DNA from: Siphonodentalium dalli
Lineage: Eukaryota > Mollusca > Scaphopoda > Gadilida > Siphonodentaliidae
DNA: 64,000 nt
Assembly (NCBI GenBank): GCA_032622095.1
Contig: CP136064.1
Location: 111,774,004-111,838,003 of the forward strand
Direction: 5' to 3'
In this document: positions 46,179 through 56,705 of the stretch, piece after piece
How positions within the stretch are numbered: position 1 is the first letter of the stretch
Layout of the letters: each line of letters begins with the position of its first letter
The notes under the pieces: model-generated
What the model was told of the DNA's origin: nothing
Databases searched by the model: none
The model's input: only the letters and a program-made list of their open reading frames with translations
Made by a program: the position numbers and the translations under genes

Positions 46179-46857
46179 TTGTGTCGTACGATATACTATC
46201 CTTAATCCAGATATTACTGTCGTTCCATGTAGCCGATTATTATTCTCGCGAGGTGGGGTGGGTATATGTACGTCAGGTAATGGCATTGTGTAATTGTGTA
46301 TAGGCATGAAGAATAATTAATGTTTATAGATCATGATGGTGTATCTCTTCCCTATGTTGCTGTATAGATTCAGATATGTACATGTAGAATAAACTTCTTG
46401 TCGCAAAAGCGTCCAACATATTTCTTTTCACTGGCTCTTCTTTCCACTTCTTTTCATTAACGTGTTATTATATATGGTATATATATATTAAATAGATATA
46501 TACGTGAGATATAAGAGGGTCTTTTGAGTCTATTTTTAAAGGAAATAACAATAACGCATCATGTTCGAAATGCTGCTGACAATGTTGATGGGCAGAGATA
46601 GATCATCAGTAATTGTAATAGTAATACGGTATAAGCCCAAGTTAAGAATAGGAAAGAAATGAGCTTAGAGTAGTAAATTGGGTTATGTCAGATAGGGTTT
46701 AGGGGTTTTAGAATGGGTTTTTAGTGTTTTTAAATGACTCGGTGACCTCGTACCAACGGACTGTTCGGCATTGATACTCGCGCAAGTTATTGCTAAGTAT
46801 ACATTCGTCCTTTTAAGCCTGACAGTCTTAGATCATGTAACATGGCGATATACAAAC
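46179..46857. other. 3' flank of the minus-strand LINE, no gene
   Basis: Probably includes the 3' untranslated region of the LINE at 46858-49130, but its terminus cannot be placed because no clear tail is visible. Confidence 0.35.
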
Positions 46858-49130
46858 TTAGTTGGCGAAACGCTTTGTCCTGAAGATGTATTTCTGTACT
46901 TCTCTGAAAAATTTTGCGTTGGTTTTGGGTGTTAATTCGGGGCATCCATAAAGAAGCTTATTCGTTGTCTGGTTGCAGATATCATTTAGTGACTGGAGAA
47001 TTGAGTTTCTTTCAGATGTATATCTATCGCAATTCATTAGGTAATAGTCGTTGTCCTTTAATTGTCCGCATAAACAATATGGGTGATCGGCGATGAAATT
47101 TGTGTATTTGTGATAATTTAAATCACTGCAGTCTGAGGCGGGTGTTGTTAATTTGTGTTTTCTGGTAATAGCTTCATAGTAATATCGGGGTACTCCCTCT
47201 CTAGTACAGGTTAAGGACTGTGTGAATGATGCAAGGGACTCGTAACTTGTTGCGTTCGGGTCGAGTTTATTCCAGAGGTCTATTGTTGAGGGGATGAAAG
47301 ATGTTTTGAAGGAAGTGGAATCGAACTTCGGGGCTCTCAGGAAATTAGCCTGTCGGGTGTTAACATTTGTTATTTCAACGTTTGTTTGGGGTATTATATT
47401 TCGCAGATAAGGAGGGGCTTGGCCGGACATCATTTTGTAAAAGAGACGGAGCTTGAAACGTTTCCGTCGTACGGCGAGGAGTTCCCATCCGATTTCGGCG
47501 AGGAGAGATTCGTTACTGGCAGATCGGGTTGCACCTGTTACTATACGAGCTGCTTCATATTGTACTTTTTCTATTTCATCGCTTTCTTCTTTGGTGCAAC
47601 CATCCCAGACAACACAAGCGTATTCTAATACAGTGCGTACCAGGGTAAAGTAGCATCTTTCTAATGATGCTCTATCCAACGAGAAACGATGTTTTCTGAT
47701 GAGGGCTATTCTTTTCCACGCTGAGCTTAATACATTATCTATGTGTGGCTTCCATTTTCCGTCGCTACTTAAAACGACCCCAAGATGTGTATGAAGTTTT
47801 ACTTCCGTGATGGGTTCATTATTCACATAAAGGGTTGGGTGGTCGATTATATTTCTCTTCCTAGTGCAAGTTATCGCTTCAGTTTTTGAGACATTAAATT
47901 TTACGAGTCATTTGTTTGACAAGGATTCAAGTCGTTTGACATCATGTTGTAATCTTAATGCACAAACAGTCGGATCTTCTATCGAAAGAGATATAGATGT
48001 ATCATTAGCGAATAGGCGGACATTACATGATATGTCGTTAACAATGTCGTTAATAAAAACAAGGACTAGGATAGGGCCTAGTACAAAGCTTTGTGGAACT
48101 CCAGCTGTAATAGTTCCCCAGTTTGAGGCTTCGGATCCCATAACTACACGTTGGTGTCTTCCACGGAGGTACGATCCGAACCACTTTAAAAGATTGTCGC
48201 GGATACCCACCGCGCATAGCTTATATACTAAGCCATCGTGCCACACTTTGTCAAATGCCTTGCTGATGTCGAAGAATAGTAGGCGGGCGTCGCATTCATC
48301 ATCTAAGATTTCGCCAAGTGATGGTATATGTCGCATAACTGATATGATGTTGAATCTGCTGGCACATATCCCGACTGTCGTTCGGTTAGAATATTATTTG
48401 ACTGGAGATATGACATTAAATGCTTTGCAACACACTTTTCAAAAACCTTTCCAAAAACTACTAATAAGGATATTGGTCGGTAGTTTTCTGGATTACTGCG
48501 GTCCCCATTTTTATGGATTGGGACTACATTTGCGCGTTTCCTTTCAGTTGGGAAATATGCTTCTTTAAGAAAACGATTGCATATTATAGAAAGGGGGGGT
48601 GCTGAGACTGAGACAATTCTTCAGAATACGCGGGCTTATTTGGTCGGGTCCAGAGGCTTTGTCGGCTTTAATTACTTTCAGGTCATTAAAAACGTCAATT
48701 TCACTAATTAGGATATTATTTAGCATGGGTGTGTTTGTCTCGTCTACAGGCGGATCTGGCAGTTCGTAGGTCATATTCAATGAGGCAATATTGCATAATA
48801 ATCATTTAGTACAGTTGCTTTTTCGTAATCTGAGGAAGAAACTATTTCATTCCACGAGAGGGGCGGGACCGAGTTTACTTTTTTGCGGGACAGTTTGTTG
48901 AAAATCTTCCTCATGTTGAGTCACCAGTTTCTGGATCTTGAAGGATTGTTTCCATTTTTTGTATATGAATTTTCTTTGAGTTTCGTACTTCAGTAATCAC
49001 TTCATTGCGGATTGTCCGATATTTTTGCCACATGGCTGGGTGTTCCTAGCTTTTGCAGTTTTGTGTACCCTTTTCCGTTGTCTCATGGGATACTTCACTC
49101 TTGGTGTCATCCATTCAGGCTCGTTCTGAC
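46858..49130 (-). pseudogene. Decayed LINE ORF2 (RT to C-terminus), frameshifted
   Basis: Three minus frames cover one protein. 48565-48780 holds the start of RT (VIKADKASGPDQISPRILKN). 47908-48336 has FFDISKAFDKVWHDGLVYKL, GVPQSFVLGPILVLVFINDI and LFANDTSISLS. 46858-47826 is the thumb and C-terminal region (HTHLGVVLSSDGKW, RTVLEYACVVWDG, CLCGQLKDNDYYLMNCDRY). Further upstream, minus-strand WMTPRVKYPMRQR-like and KIFNKLSRKKVNSVPPLSWN-like fragments reach ~49130. The catalytic FADD is FAND, GVPQGS is GVPQSF, and there are several frameshifts, so it is inactive. No endonuclease is found beyond 49131, where the long-TIR element begins. It belongs to a different clade from the LINEs at 16 kb and 50 kb. 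Confidence 0.85.
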
Positions 49131-49720
49131 GGGGGTCTGGCTGGTCCAGGGGCGTGGCGCCTAAGCTCCGCCCATTTCTAAAGGTTCCACACTGCGTCTA
49201 TGGGTCCTTTGTCCCCTATTGTCTAGCCCTATTGTCTTATGATGGGACCTATTGTACGTCTAACTCCGCCCCTATGTGTTCCTAAACGAATGTCGCGCGA
49301 TTCCTACTCAATCGATATGGTCACAGAATGTTCTGGAATCGATGACAATGGGCCGCAAATGTGATCAATCGATATAGCCGCAGATAAACAATAGCCATGA
49401 TTCATCGAAGACAAAGCATGGAACATTCTGCTATAGTTTCATATAACCTGCTTATACGATGGATGGGATAGTCTATGGTTGACAGAATAACGAATGATCA
49501 TCGGAGGACAACAAAATGAGGACAAACTGATTTCCCTGGACGAAAAAAACCGCCGAACCGAAAAAGGGGGAGGGGAGGGGGGCGGCGCGCGTTTTTTTTT
49601 ACCCAAGAATAATAAATGTACTGTTAAATAGGCGTATACCACACCAATCTCTTATTTCTCCACGCGCATGACGAATGGCGCGCGATTCCTACTTAATCGA
49701 TATAGTGGCAGAATGGTCTG
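49131..49720. repeat. Left long TIR with internal subrepeat
   Basis: Within this arm, CGCGCGATTCCTACTCAATC (near 49287) followed by CAGAATGTTCTGGAATCGAT is echoed near 49679 (CGCGCGATTCCTACTTAATC, CAGAATGGTCTGGAATCGAC). The TIR therefore contains a ~90-bp direct subrepeat ~390 bp apart. Confidence 0.8.
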
Positions 49721-49759
49721 GAATCGACGACAATGGGCCGGAAATGATCACAACCGATA

Positions 49760-50245
49760 TGTTCTAATTAATTAATGTCGCTCCTTCTTAATAATCTGAT
49801 ATGACAATGAAAGTCCTCCTTATTGTGGCAACGCTCTGGAAGCATCCGGAAGACCACGAGCCTGAGAACAATGCAATCTATATATATTTTGACCACGGGT
49901 CCCACACGTGTCTGGACAGCGTTTCAATGAAGGAACCAGGTACACCCGCATCTCAAACAATGGAATCAATATGTCAACACGCGTCTGAGAATCCCACACC
50001 TGGATGGAACATCCAGACATCAATGGAACCACGCTTCTGACTAATTTATACCGCGTCCCACGCTATATTGTAACCATTATTCAACACGGAACCACGCTTC
50101 TGAATAATTTATACAGCGTGCCCACGCGTCTGAGAACGCCACACCTGGTTGTACCGGGTGCCAAGGGTGGAACCATGTGCCCATGCCACGCGTCTGAGAA
50201 CAATGGAATCCCGCCCTAATTTGTCATTATCATATACAGAAATCA
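49760..50245. repeat. Degenerate GC-richer repeats between left TIR and LINE
   Basis: Repeated phrases CCACGCGTCTGAGAAC (near 49977, 50116 and 50188), GGAACCACGCTTCTGA (50026, 50090) and AATTTATACCGCGT/AATTTATACAGCGT. No coding pattern. It may be LINE 3' flank or element-specific DNA. Confidence 0.5.
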
Positions 50246-50257
50246 TACGGGAATCAA

Positions 50258-53200
50258 TCAAAAACGACTTCCAGAAATGACTGACATGGAACATTCATCA
50301 GCGATCATGCTAGTGTTACATAAGGGGCATTTTCTGTCTTTGTGACTTGTCCCATTCCACCTCCCTGTCTCGATTGGGAGGTTGTGGTTAGCTGTTCGGT
50401 GCCTACATAATTCTATTCGATTTTTCCTTTCTAAGATTTCCAGATATTTTTCAAAAGTTATATCGTGTTTAAATATGCGATAAATCTTGCCTCTACTTGA
50501 TTTGTCTCTTTCGGACTCCCACTTTGTCTTGAAATCCCTGATAAGACTACATTTAACACAATCGATAAATTGGCTCACACATAATATTTTTTCAGAGGTC
50601 ATTAATTGTGATTGCCCACAGTCAAATAAAATTTCTTTAATGTGTCTTATCCATTTAAAACGACATGCATCTGCTTCACTCAGAAGTCTTAGTGACAACT
50701 CATATAGTATTTTTCCATAACGTTCGTCAGTCATATTTTTAATTTTCGTCCAATATTTCAGTATTCTCAGTTTTATTGTGATTTCTAGTGGATATCTTCC
50801 AGATTCACCATATATCATAAAATTGGGGGTTGATGGTTTCAAATTCATGACATGCTTTAGAAATTTGCGGTGGACATTTTCGAGCACCTGGTTGTCACCA
50901 TAACCCCACACCTCGCAGCCATACAATAAAATCGGTAGCACCTGGGAATCAAATAAATCGAGTTGGTTAGCTAATGAAAGACAATTTGTTCTTGATCGTT
51001 TTATAACAGAGTACATGGCATGTGTAGCTTTTGTGGCAAGGGTTTGTTTTGCTTCAGAATATGAACCCGATTTTGTGTGAATAATGCCCGAGTAGTTGAA
51101 CTTTTTCACTACTTCAAGCTTAATGCCGTCAAAGTTGAATTCTGTTTTCCGAGGTAAACTACGTTTCGAAATTAACAAAATTTTTGATTTATCTTTATTC
51201 ACTGTCAATTTCCATGTCTTACAGTACTTGCTGAATGCATTAAGTTCTGTCTTTAATTTTTTTGGGGTCTCAGCCATGAGTACTGTATCATCTGCATATA
51301 GTACAAGCAGTATTTTTATGTAGGTTTTCAATTCTATTTCAATCTGGTTTGATATTTTTGAGAGGCCAACGATGCCTTCCTTGATCATGAAGTTTTCCAG
51401 ATCGTTCAAATATAGAGAAAATAGTATGGGGGATAGATTTTCACCCTGTCGAACTCCCGACAAACATGGGAAGGGGGCAGAATATTCAGTCCCTAGTTTG
51501 ACAGAAGACTTAATATTCTGATACATATTTGTAATAACTCGGAAAAACTTTCCATTAATATCATATGTCCGTAACTTTTGCCAGAGCCCGGGTCTCCACA
51601 CCCTATCAAACGCTTTCTCGAAATCAATAAAAGCACAGTAGAGGTTAGAGTTCAAATTTCTGGTTAGTTCCGTTAACATGTGTATAGTGAAAATATTATC
51701 AACAGTTGAGTATCCCTTTCGGAAGCCGGCTTGGTTTTCTTGGAGAATGTCATTAGTTTCTATAAATTCGTACATTCTATTTGAGAGTATTTTTGTGAAT
51801 AGTTTTCCAAAGCAACTAAGGATTGTGATAGGTCTGTAGTTTTTGGGGTTTTTTGGGTCTCCTTTATTCTTAAAGATAGGGACTATGGCCCCTATGCCCC
51901 ATGTTTCCGGTATACATCCGGAATCAAGTACATAGTTAAATACTCTACAATAGATATTTAACATTTTTTCAGATGATGCTTTTAAATATTCATTCAGTAT
52001 CATGTCCTGTCCACATGCTTTATTGTTTTTCAGGCTGTGTAGTGCCGTTTTAATTTCATCAGTACAAATCGGACGATTTAGGAATTCATTGCTCTCGGAG
52101 TTTTCGTGTGCAGTATTTGTAACATAGCTATCCCGCACTGTGGTATTTATTTCACGATAATAGTTTTCGAGAGTGTCGATGTCAATAGGTGGCACACTAC
52201 TCTTAGTATGGTTATTTAAAGCAGCCCAAAATTTCTTTGGGTTTTTATATTTCATGCATGCGATTTCCCGAGAGGCTTTATCCCTATGTTCGCCAATGGC
52301 AGCGTTCATTTTTCTTTTATACTCCCGTGCTTTTTCGCGCATATTTTGTTTTGAATCTATATTAGGGGATTTTTTGTATCGTCTAATTGCCTTCCTATAC
52401 TCTTTTCTGGCTGTACAACATACGTTTGTGAACCATGGTTTATTATAACGCCGTTTTTTCGAATTCGTTTTCTTGGTTTTCATACTAAAGGAAGTATCTG
52501 CTGCAGTTAACAATACCTGTGATATCATATTCACAATTTGATTAATATCTGAGGGGGTTACCTCCTCATTTTCCATCTTGTCGAGAAATAAGTTGACATT
52601 ATTAATTCCATTGGGATCGATATTCCACTTGAACTCACTTGCCTTTCCCTCTTCCCACTTTCTGATTGGGTTTTCGTTGGTTTTACTGTTTTGTGGTTCT
52701 ACTGTGGTTTTAGGTTCAACAGAGGGGAGGGTAATTTCCGTCATTATGGGGCAATGTTCATCGGAAAATAAATCACAGAAAATTCCGACAGATAAATGTG
52801 TCAATAGCTTAAGGGCATGGGCAGAACAAATCATATAGTCGACTGCCGACGCATCGCGGCAGGTAAGTTTTCCAATGCCAGAGTCACTTCCGACTCGTCC
52901 ATTTGCAATACAAAACTCGTTACATTTACAAAATTGTAGAAGTTTTTGTCCCTGTGAATTCTTCGTTCTATCTTGGTTTGACCTTACTTTTGGTAGACCA
53001 GCTATATCGAGATGCATAGAGGTATCCACAGCAGTTAGTTCTATTTCAGGTATAACGAAGTTCCTTTCATCCGTTGTTATATAATCAGTGTCAATTGATG
53101 TGCGGGCATTAAAGTCCCCAGTTAGAAAAACATGGTCTGTGTTTCCCCTCAAATTTAGGTAATCAGTCAGGATTTGTGTAAATGCATCTTCTGAGGCGTA

Positions 53201-54916
53201 CCGACTATTTTCGGGTGGAATATAGATCGCACCTATTACTATCTTACTTTCCCCAGAATGAATCTCGACCCAGTGTACGTATTGACATTTTGTATCTATG
53301 ATTCGGGTTAAGCTTACTAACTCATTTTTAATCCCAATAACAATACCTCCTGATCTCCCCCTGGACAGTTGGGATCTGTTTTTCATATAAAAAGTATAAT
53401 CAGGTAGGTTTAGTTGGTCACAATCATCCGTTTTAGTTTCAGAGAAGCATAGTATATCATGTTCTCTACACAATTCTATAAACTCCGGATAAAGAAGTTT
53501 TTTTCGTAATCCACAAACATTAAATGCCAAAATTTTCAGTGTTTTGGAATTCGCAGAATTCGAAATATTTACCTCATGTCGCTGGTTTTGTATTGTTTCG
53601 TGACACGTATCATTATTTAGGCTATTTGTATTAAGCCTAGTATCAGTTGGGTAGGACATTATGCGATTTCTTATTTCATTATATTCGTGGTCTATTTCAG
53701 TTTGGTCCAACGAGCCCATATCGACCTGACCTACATGTATATTTATAGCTGGCATCCCGTGTTCATGTGAATATTTATGCATGTTCAAATCGGGCAATAT
53801 CAATGGGGTGTCAGTACATGCACCATTACCTGAAAAATATTCCGGGCATGACAATGTCATCCCGTCACATGCGGTGTCATTATATACAGAGATAATATCA
53901 TCACATATATCAACACAACTATTTTTACAATCATAAATATAGTTAATTTCGCGTGTGTTTTCATCGTGTGCGCGAATGGTATGGCTTTGGTGCAAAATTA
54001 ATCTTGTTTCGGCAAGTAACTGTGATAAATCCGATGAGTCTTCCTCGGGACAAAAGCCCACATTTATTCCGCTTGTTTGATCACGCTTTCCCGTTACTGA
54101 GTGTTGGTTAGCCGACATCTGATTACTGTGTTCGGCGGTTATTCGAGCGTAGCTATCAATAGGCAATTCACAAGCAGTTACTGTTGGTCGAAATTGGCAC
54201 GACGAGATTGCACCATTATGACCGGTGGTTGGCAGAAAGATATCGCGAATGTAATCTAATTGTTTACAAATGATGGTAGGTGACATGGCTACTTTATTTA
54301 TAGCTGTTAGCGGGGAACTCCCTTCGATGGATTTTCCAGCTTGGTCAACCGTTTCGCAGAATTGACTGTTTTCCATATTATGGTTATTGTAATCCGATTT
54401 CAACATGTTTGTAGCTTGGCCTTGAAGATCACACATTGGCGACATTTTATCGTTAAACCCTGTTTTCAGTGGGTATAAAAATGACATGTCTGTATAATCG
54501 TGTGGGTCACTATCATGGATAGACTCGCATGAGGTATCAGGATCTGTACATGCTAAAAAAGGTTTCAAGGTATTTTTGTTTAAAGAGCCATCATGTTGGG
54601 GGCTCGCTAAATTATTTTCAAAATATGTCGGGACTCTATTCCCGTATATTATTTCATGGGATTGTGTGAGTATATGCGATAATGTTTGGTACGAGTGATT
54701 TATTGTGTGTTCTGGACTGGGCGTGGTCGTTTTTGATTCACGGTTAAACGAGAGACCGTTTCTGTTTGTGCCATGGGTGATCTTCCAGTTCAAGCCTTCA
54801 GTTTGATAGTTACCTACCAAACTGTTGTTTTGGCATGGGGTACATACATTGTTAATATTAGTGATATTGTTATTATTAGTGATATTGTCATATTGTTTAT
54901 TTTCCCCATCGGGCAC
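50258..54916 (-). CDS. LINE ORF2: endonuclease-reverse transcriptase, nearly intact
   Basis: A 1552-codon open frame. Residues ~1-450 are an unusual low-complexity, Asn/Asp/Thr-rich leader of unknown role. Residues ~455-730 form an apurinic-like endonuclease: LKILAFNVCGLR, CFSETKTDD, GAIYIPPE, FLTGDFNARTS, ASAVDYMICS and SDEHCPI. Residues ~955-1260 form the RT: KACGQDMILNEYLK, NYRPITILSC, FIDFEKAFDRVW, GVRQGENLSPILFSLYLNDL and LYADDTVLMAE with intact YADD (~1207-1210). The C-terminus ends in RKCPLCNTSMIADE, after which the expected His/Cys continues only in another frame, so the last part is frameshifted. It copies its RNA by target-primed reverse transcription. The frame is open upstream to a single TGA that separates it from ORF1; a GTG or downstream ATG could start it. 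Same clade as the 16-kb LINE. Confidence 0.92.
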   Translation of the reverse strand: MPDGENKQYDNITNNNNITNINNVCTPCQNNSLVGNYQTEGLNWKITHGTNRNGLSFNRESKTTTPSPEHTINHSYQTLSHILTQSHEIIYGNRVPTYFENNLASPQHDGSLNKNTLKPFLACTDPDTSCESIHDSDPHDYTDMSFLYPLKTGFNDKMSPMCDLQGQATNMLKSDYNNHNMENSQFCETVDQAGKSIEGSSPLTAINKVAMSPTIICKQLDYIRDIFLPTTGHNGAISSCQFRPTVTACELPIDSYARITAEHSNQMSANQHSVTGKRDQTSGINVGFCPEEDSSDLSQLLAETRLILHQSHTIRAHDENTREINYIYDCKNSCVDICDDIISVYNDTACDGMTLSCPEYFSGNGACTDTPLILPDLNMHKYSHEHGMPAINIHVGQVDMGSLDQTEIDHEYNEIRNRIMSYPTDTRLNTNSLNNDTCHETIQNQRHEVNISNSANSKTLKILAFNVCGLRKKLLYPEFIELCREHDILCFSETKTDDCDQLNLPDYTFYMKNRSQLSRGRSGGIVIGIKNELVSLTRIIDTKCQYVHWVEIHSGESKIVIGAIYIPPENSRYASEDAFTQILTDYLNLRGNTDHVFLTGDFNARTSIDTDYITTDERNFVIPEIELTAVDTSMHLDIAGLPKVRSNQDRTKNSQGQKLLQFCKCNEFCIANGRVGSDSGIGKLTCRDASAVDYMICSAHALKLLTHLSVGIFCDLFSDEHCPIMTEITLPSVEPKTTVEPQNSKTNENPIRKWEEGKASEFKWNIDPNGINNVNLFLDKMENEEVTPSDINQIVNMISQVLLTAADTSFSMKTKKTNSKKRRYNKPWFTNVCCTARKEYRKAIRRYKKSPNIDSKQNMREKAREYKRKMNAAIGEHRDKASREIACMKYKNPKKFWAALNNHTKSSVPPIDIDTLENYYREINTTVRDSYVTNTAHENSESNEFLNRPICTDEIKTALHSLKNNKACGQDMILNEYLKASSEKMLNIYCRVFNYVLDSGCIPETWGIGAIVPIFKNKGDPKNPKNYRPITILSCFGKLFTKILSNRMYEFIETNDILQENQAGFRKGYSTVDNIFTIHMLTELTRNLNSNLYCAFIDFEKAFDRVWRPGLWQKLRTYDINGKFFRVITNMYQNIKSSVKLGTEYSAPFPCLSGVRQGENLSPILFSLYLNDLENFMIKEGIVGLSKISNQIEIELKTYIKILLVLYADDTVLMAETPKKLKTELNAFSKYCKTWKLTVNKDKSKILLISKRSLPRKTEFNFDGIKLEVVKKFNYSGIIHTKSGSYSEAKQTLATKATHAMYSVIKRSRTNCLSLANQLDLFDSQVLPILLYGCEVWGYGDNQVLENVHRKFLKHVMNLKPSTPNFMIYGESGRYPLEITIKLRILKYWTKIKNMTDERYGKILYELSLRLLSEADACRFKWIRHIKEILFDCGQSQLMTSEKILCVSQFIDCVKCSLIRDFKTKWESERDKSSRGKIYRIFKHDITFEKYLEILERKNRIELCRHRTANHNLPIETGRWNGTSHKDRKCPLCNTSMIADECSMSVISGSRF

Positions 54917-54919
54917 ATA

Positions 54920-55278
54920 TCAAGCATACACCTTTGCTTGTTTGTTCTGTGCTTTCGGTGGAGTTGACAGGTTCCTTTTTCGGCCACCCTTAACACCAGA
55001 TGCCGATGCCTGAATGAACGACTCAGTTAGTTTCTCCCTTCCGACTGGACTGAGGTGAATGCCTCGCTTGTCCTTCTCACTGAATAGTTCTTTTCGCACT
55101 CCGTCGACGCCCGAGAACTTATTGTATGTGTCAATGAATTCATACTTCTCCCTTTTGGAGCACAGCTTTTCCATAAAGTCATTCACGACTATGGCTGCAG
55201 AATTATGGTCCTGAGCTACCAAGCTATTTCCTCTTCTTGGTGGAACACTACACATGCTCAGATTGGCATTGGGGAACA
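54920..55278 (-). CDS. LINE ORF1 C-terminal part, SGNH/GDSL-esterase-like
   Basis: Reads CSVPPRRGNSLVAQDHNSAA, NDFMEKLCSKREKYEFIDTY, then LFSEKDKRGIHLSPVGREKL and a Lys-rich tail to TGA at 54920-54922. The 'D..G.HL...G..KL' block with its Asp/Gly-His is the C-terminal SGNH-hydrolase signature found in ORF1 of several CR1-like LINEs, where it is thought to act in RNP or membrane association. The N-terminal catalytic Ser block is absent because the copy is truncated at the TIR junction. An open frame continues to 55324, but those ~15 residues (MARDSYLIDIVAEWS) are translated TIR, not LINE. ORF1 and ORF2 are in the same frame, separated only by TGA and one codon. Confidence 0.7.
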
Positions 55279-55868
55279 CAGACCATTCTGCCACTATATC
55301 GATTAAGTAGGAATCGCGCGCCATTCGTCATGCGCGTGGAGAAATAAGAGATTGGTGTGGTATACGCCTATTTAACAGTACGTTTATTATTCTTTGGTAA
55401 AAAAAACGCGCGCCGCCCCCCTCCCCTCCCCCTTTTTCGGTTCGGGGTTTTTTTTCGTCCAGGGAAATCAGTTTGTCCTCATTTTGTTGTCCACCGATGA
55501 TCATTCGTTATTCTGGCAACCATAGACTATCCCATCCATCGTATAAGCAGTTTATATGAAACTATAGGAGAATGTTCCATGCTTTGTCTTCGGTGAATCA
55601 TGGCTATTGTTTATCTGCGGCTATATCGATTGATTACATTTGCGGCCCATTGTCATCGATTCCAGAACATTCTGTGACCACATCGATTGAGTAGGAATCG
55701 CGCGCCATTCGTTTAGGAACAAATAGGGGCGGAGTTAGACGTACAATATGTCCCATCATAAGACAATAGGGGTAGACAATATGGGACAAAGGACACATAG
55801 ACGCAGTGTGGAACCTTTAGAAATGGGCGGAGCTTAGGCGCCACGCCACATGGTCCAGCCAGACCCCC
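55279..55868. repeat. Right long TIR
   Basis: Reverse complement of 49131-49720. Identity stops at CAGACCATTCTG (55279), where LINE ORF1 sequence begins on the minus strand. Confidence 0.85.
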
Positions 55869-56679
55869 TATCATCAGGCATTTGACAATTTTGCTAGGTA
55901 CCTAGTTGACGATATAAGATTATTCACATATGATGTGAATGTTGAGCAGATTTAATCAGTTCCCAGGTTGTCAATTATTCGGTTCCAGTCACATGAACGA
56001 AGTTAATTGTTTAAGGAAATAAAATTTGCCTCGTCATACATGTAAATAAGACGATTAAAACATTTGCTTCCTTTCTGTCTGTCTTCGATTTCTATCGTGG
56101 CATATACCGGTACATGCTAGCGGACTAGATCGGAAAAAAAAGGATCCAGGGTACCAGATCCCTAGGGTGCTATTCACCAAGCGAGACTATTTTATAAACC
56201 AGGTAGTTTATTTGGTAGCGGCTGAACGCAAAGGTATCTTCGCTTTAGCACAAACGACACACGATGTCGATGGTGTGATTGATCCAATCTATCAGATTTG
56301 TCACTTGTCAATTGACGCCGTCTTACGACTAATTTATGAACACTCACCGGCCACAATCGGCATGTATAGCGGTATAATTTTTTTGTATAATTGTGTGGAG
56401 ACTCATGCTGGCGTTTATACATCTGCAGAATGAGTTTCATTGATATTAATGAGGTTTTTTAATTAGCACAGTGTGAAAATGAAGAGCCGAGAAGATAACG
56501 TCTCAGAAGAATTTTGTTTGTGTTTTGGTTCTGTTTGGATATTTCCTGGCCATTTTCAAAGAAATTTCTTTCCATGCATCATTTTTCCGGCGCTGGTGAA
56601 TGGTGCCAGTTTCTTTGTTCTTTAATATTTTTATTCTTCTCTCCACAATGCCCAAAAACGTTTTACGCTCGTCGGCAGT

Positions 56680-56705
56680 GGGGGGGGGGGGGGGGGGGGG
56701 GGGGG
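56680..56705. repeat. 26-base G homopolymer
   Basis: Continuous G from 56680 to 56705 inside the hAT-like element. The exact length may be affected by sequencing or assembly. Confidence 0.9.

Larger units (their letters stand above)
49131..55868. mobile_element. 6.74-kb element with ~590-bp terminal inverted repeats enclosing a LINE
   Basis: 49131-49720 and 55279-55868 are inverted copies, about 95% identical by eye, starting GGGGGTCTGGCTGG at the outside. Shared internal phrases include GGCGCCTAAGCTCCGCCCAT, CATATAGTTTCATATAAACT-like tracts, a purine-rich GGGGGAGGGGAGGGGGG and ATTCCTACTTAATCGATATA. Almost everything between is a minus-strand LINE plus ~0.5 kb of degenerate repeats. No target duplication is evident (TCTGAC at left, TATCATC at right) and no DNA transposase is present. 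Confidence 0.75.

Noticed and set aside
56192-56440. Opposing 82-88-codon frames near the left end of the hAT-like element as a transposase
   Set aside because: No catalytic or BED-finger motif; the frames largely overlap the terminal repeat.
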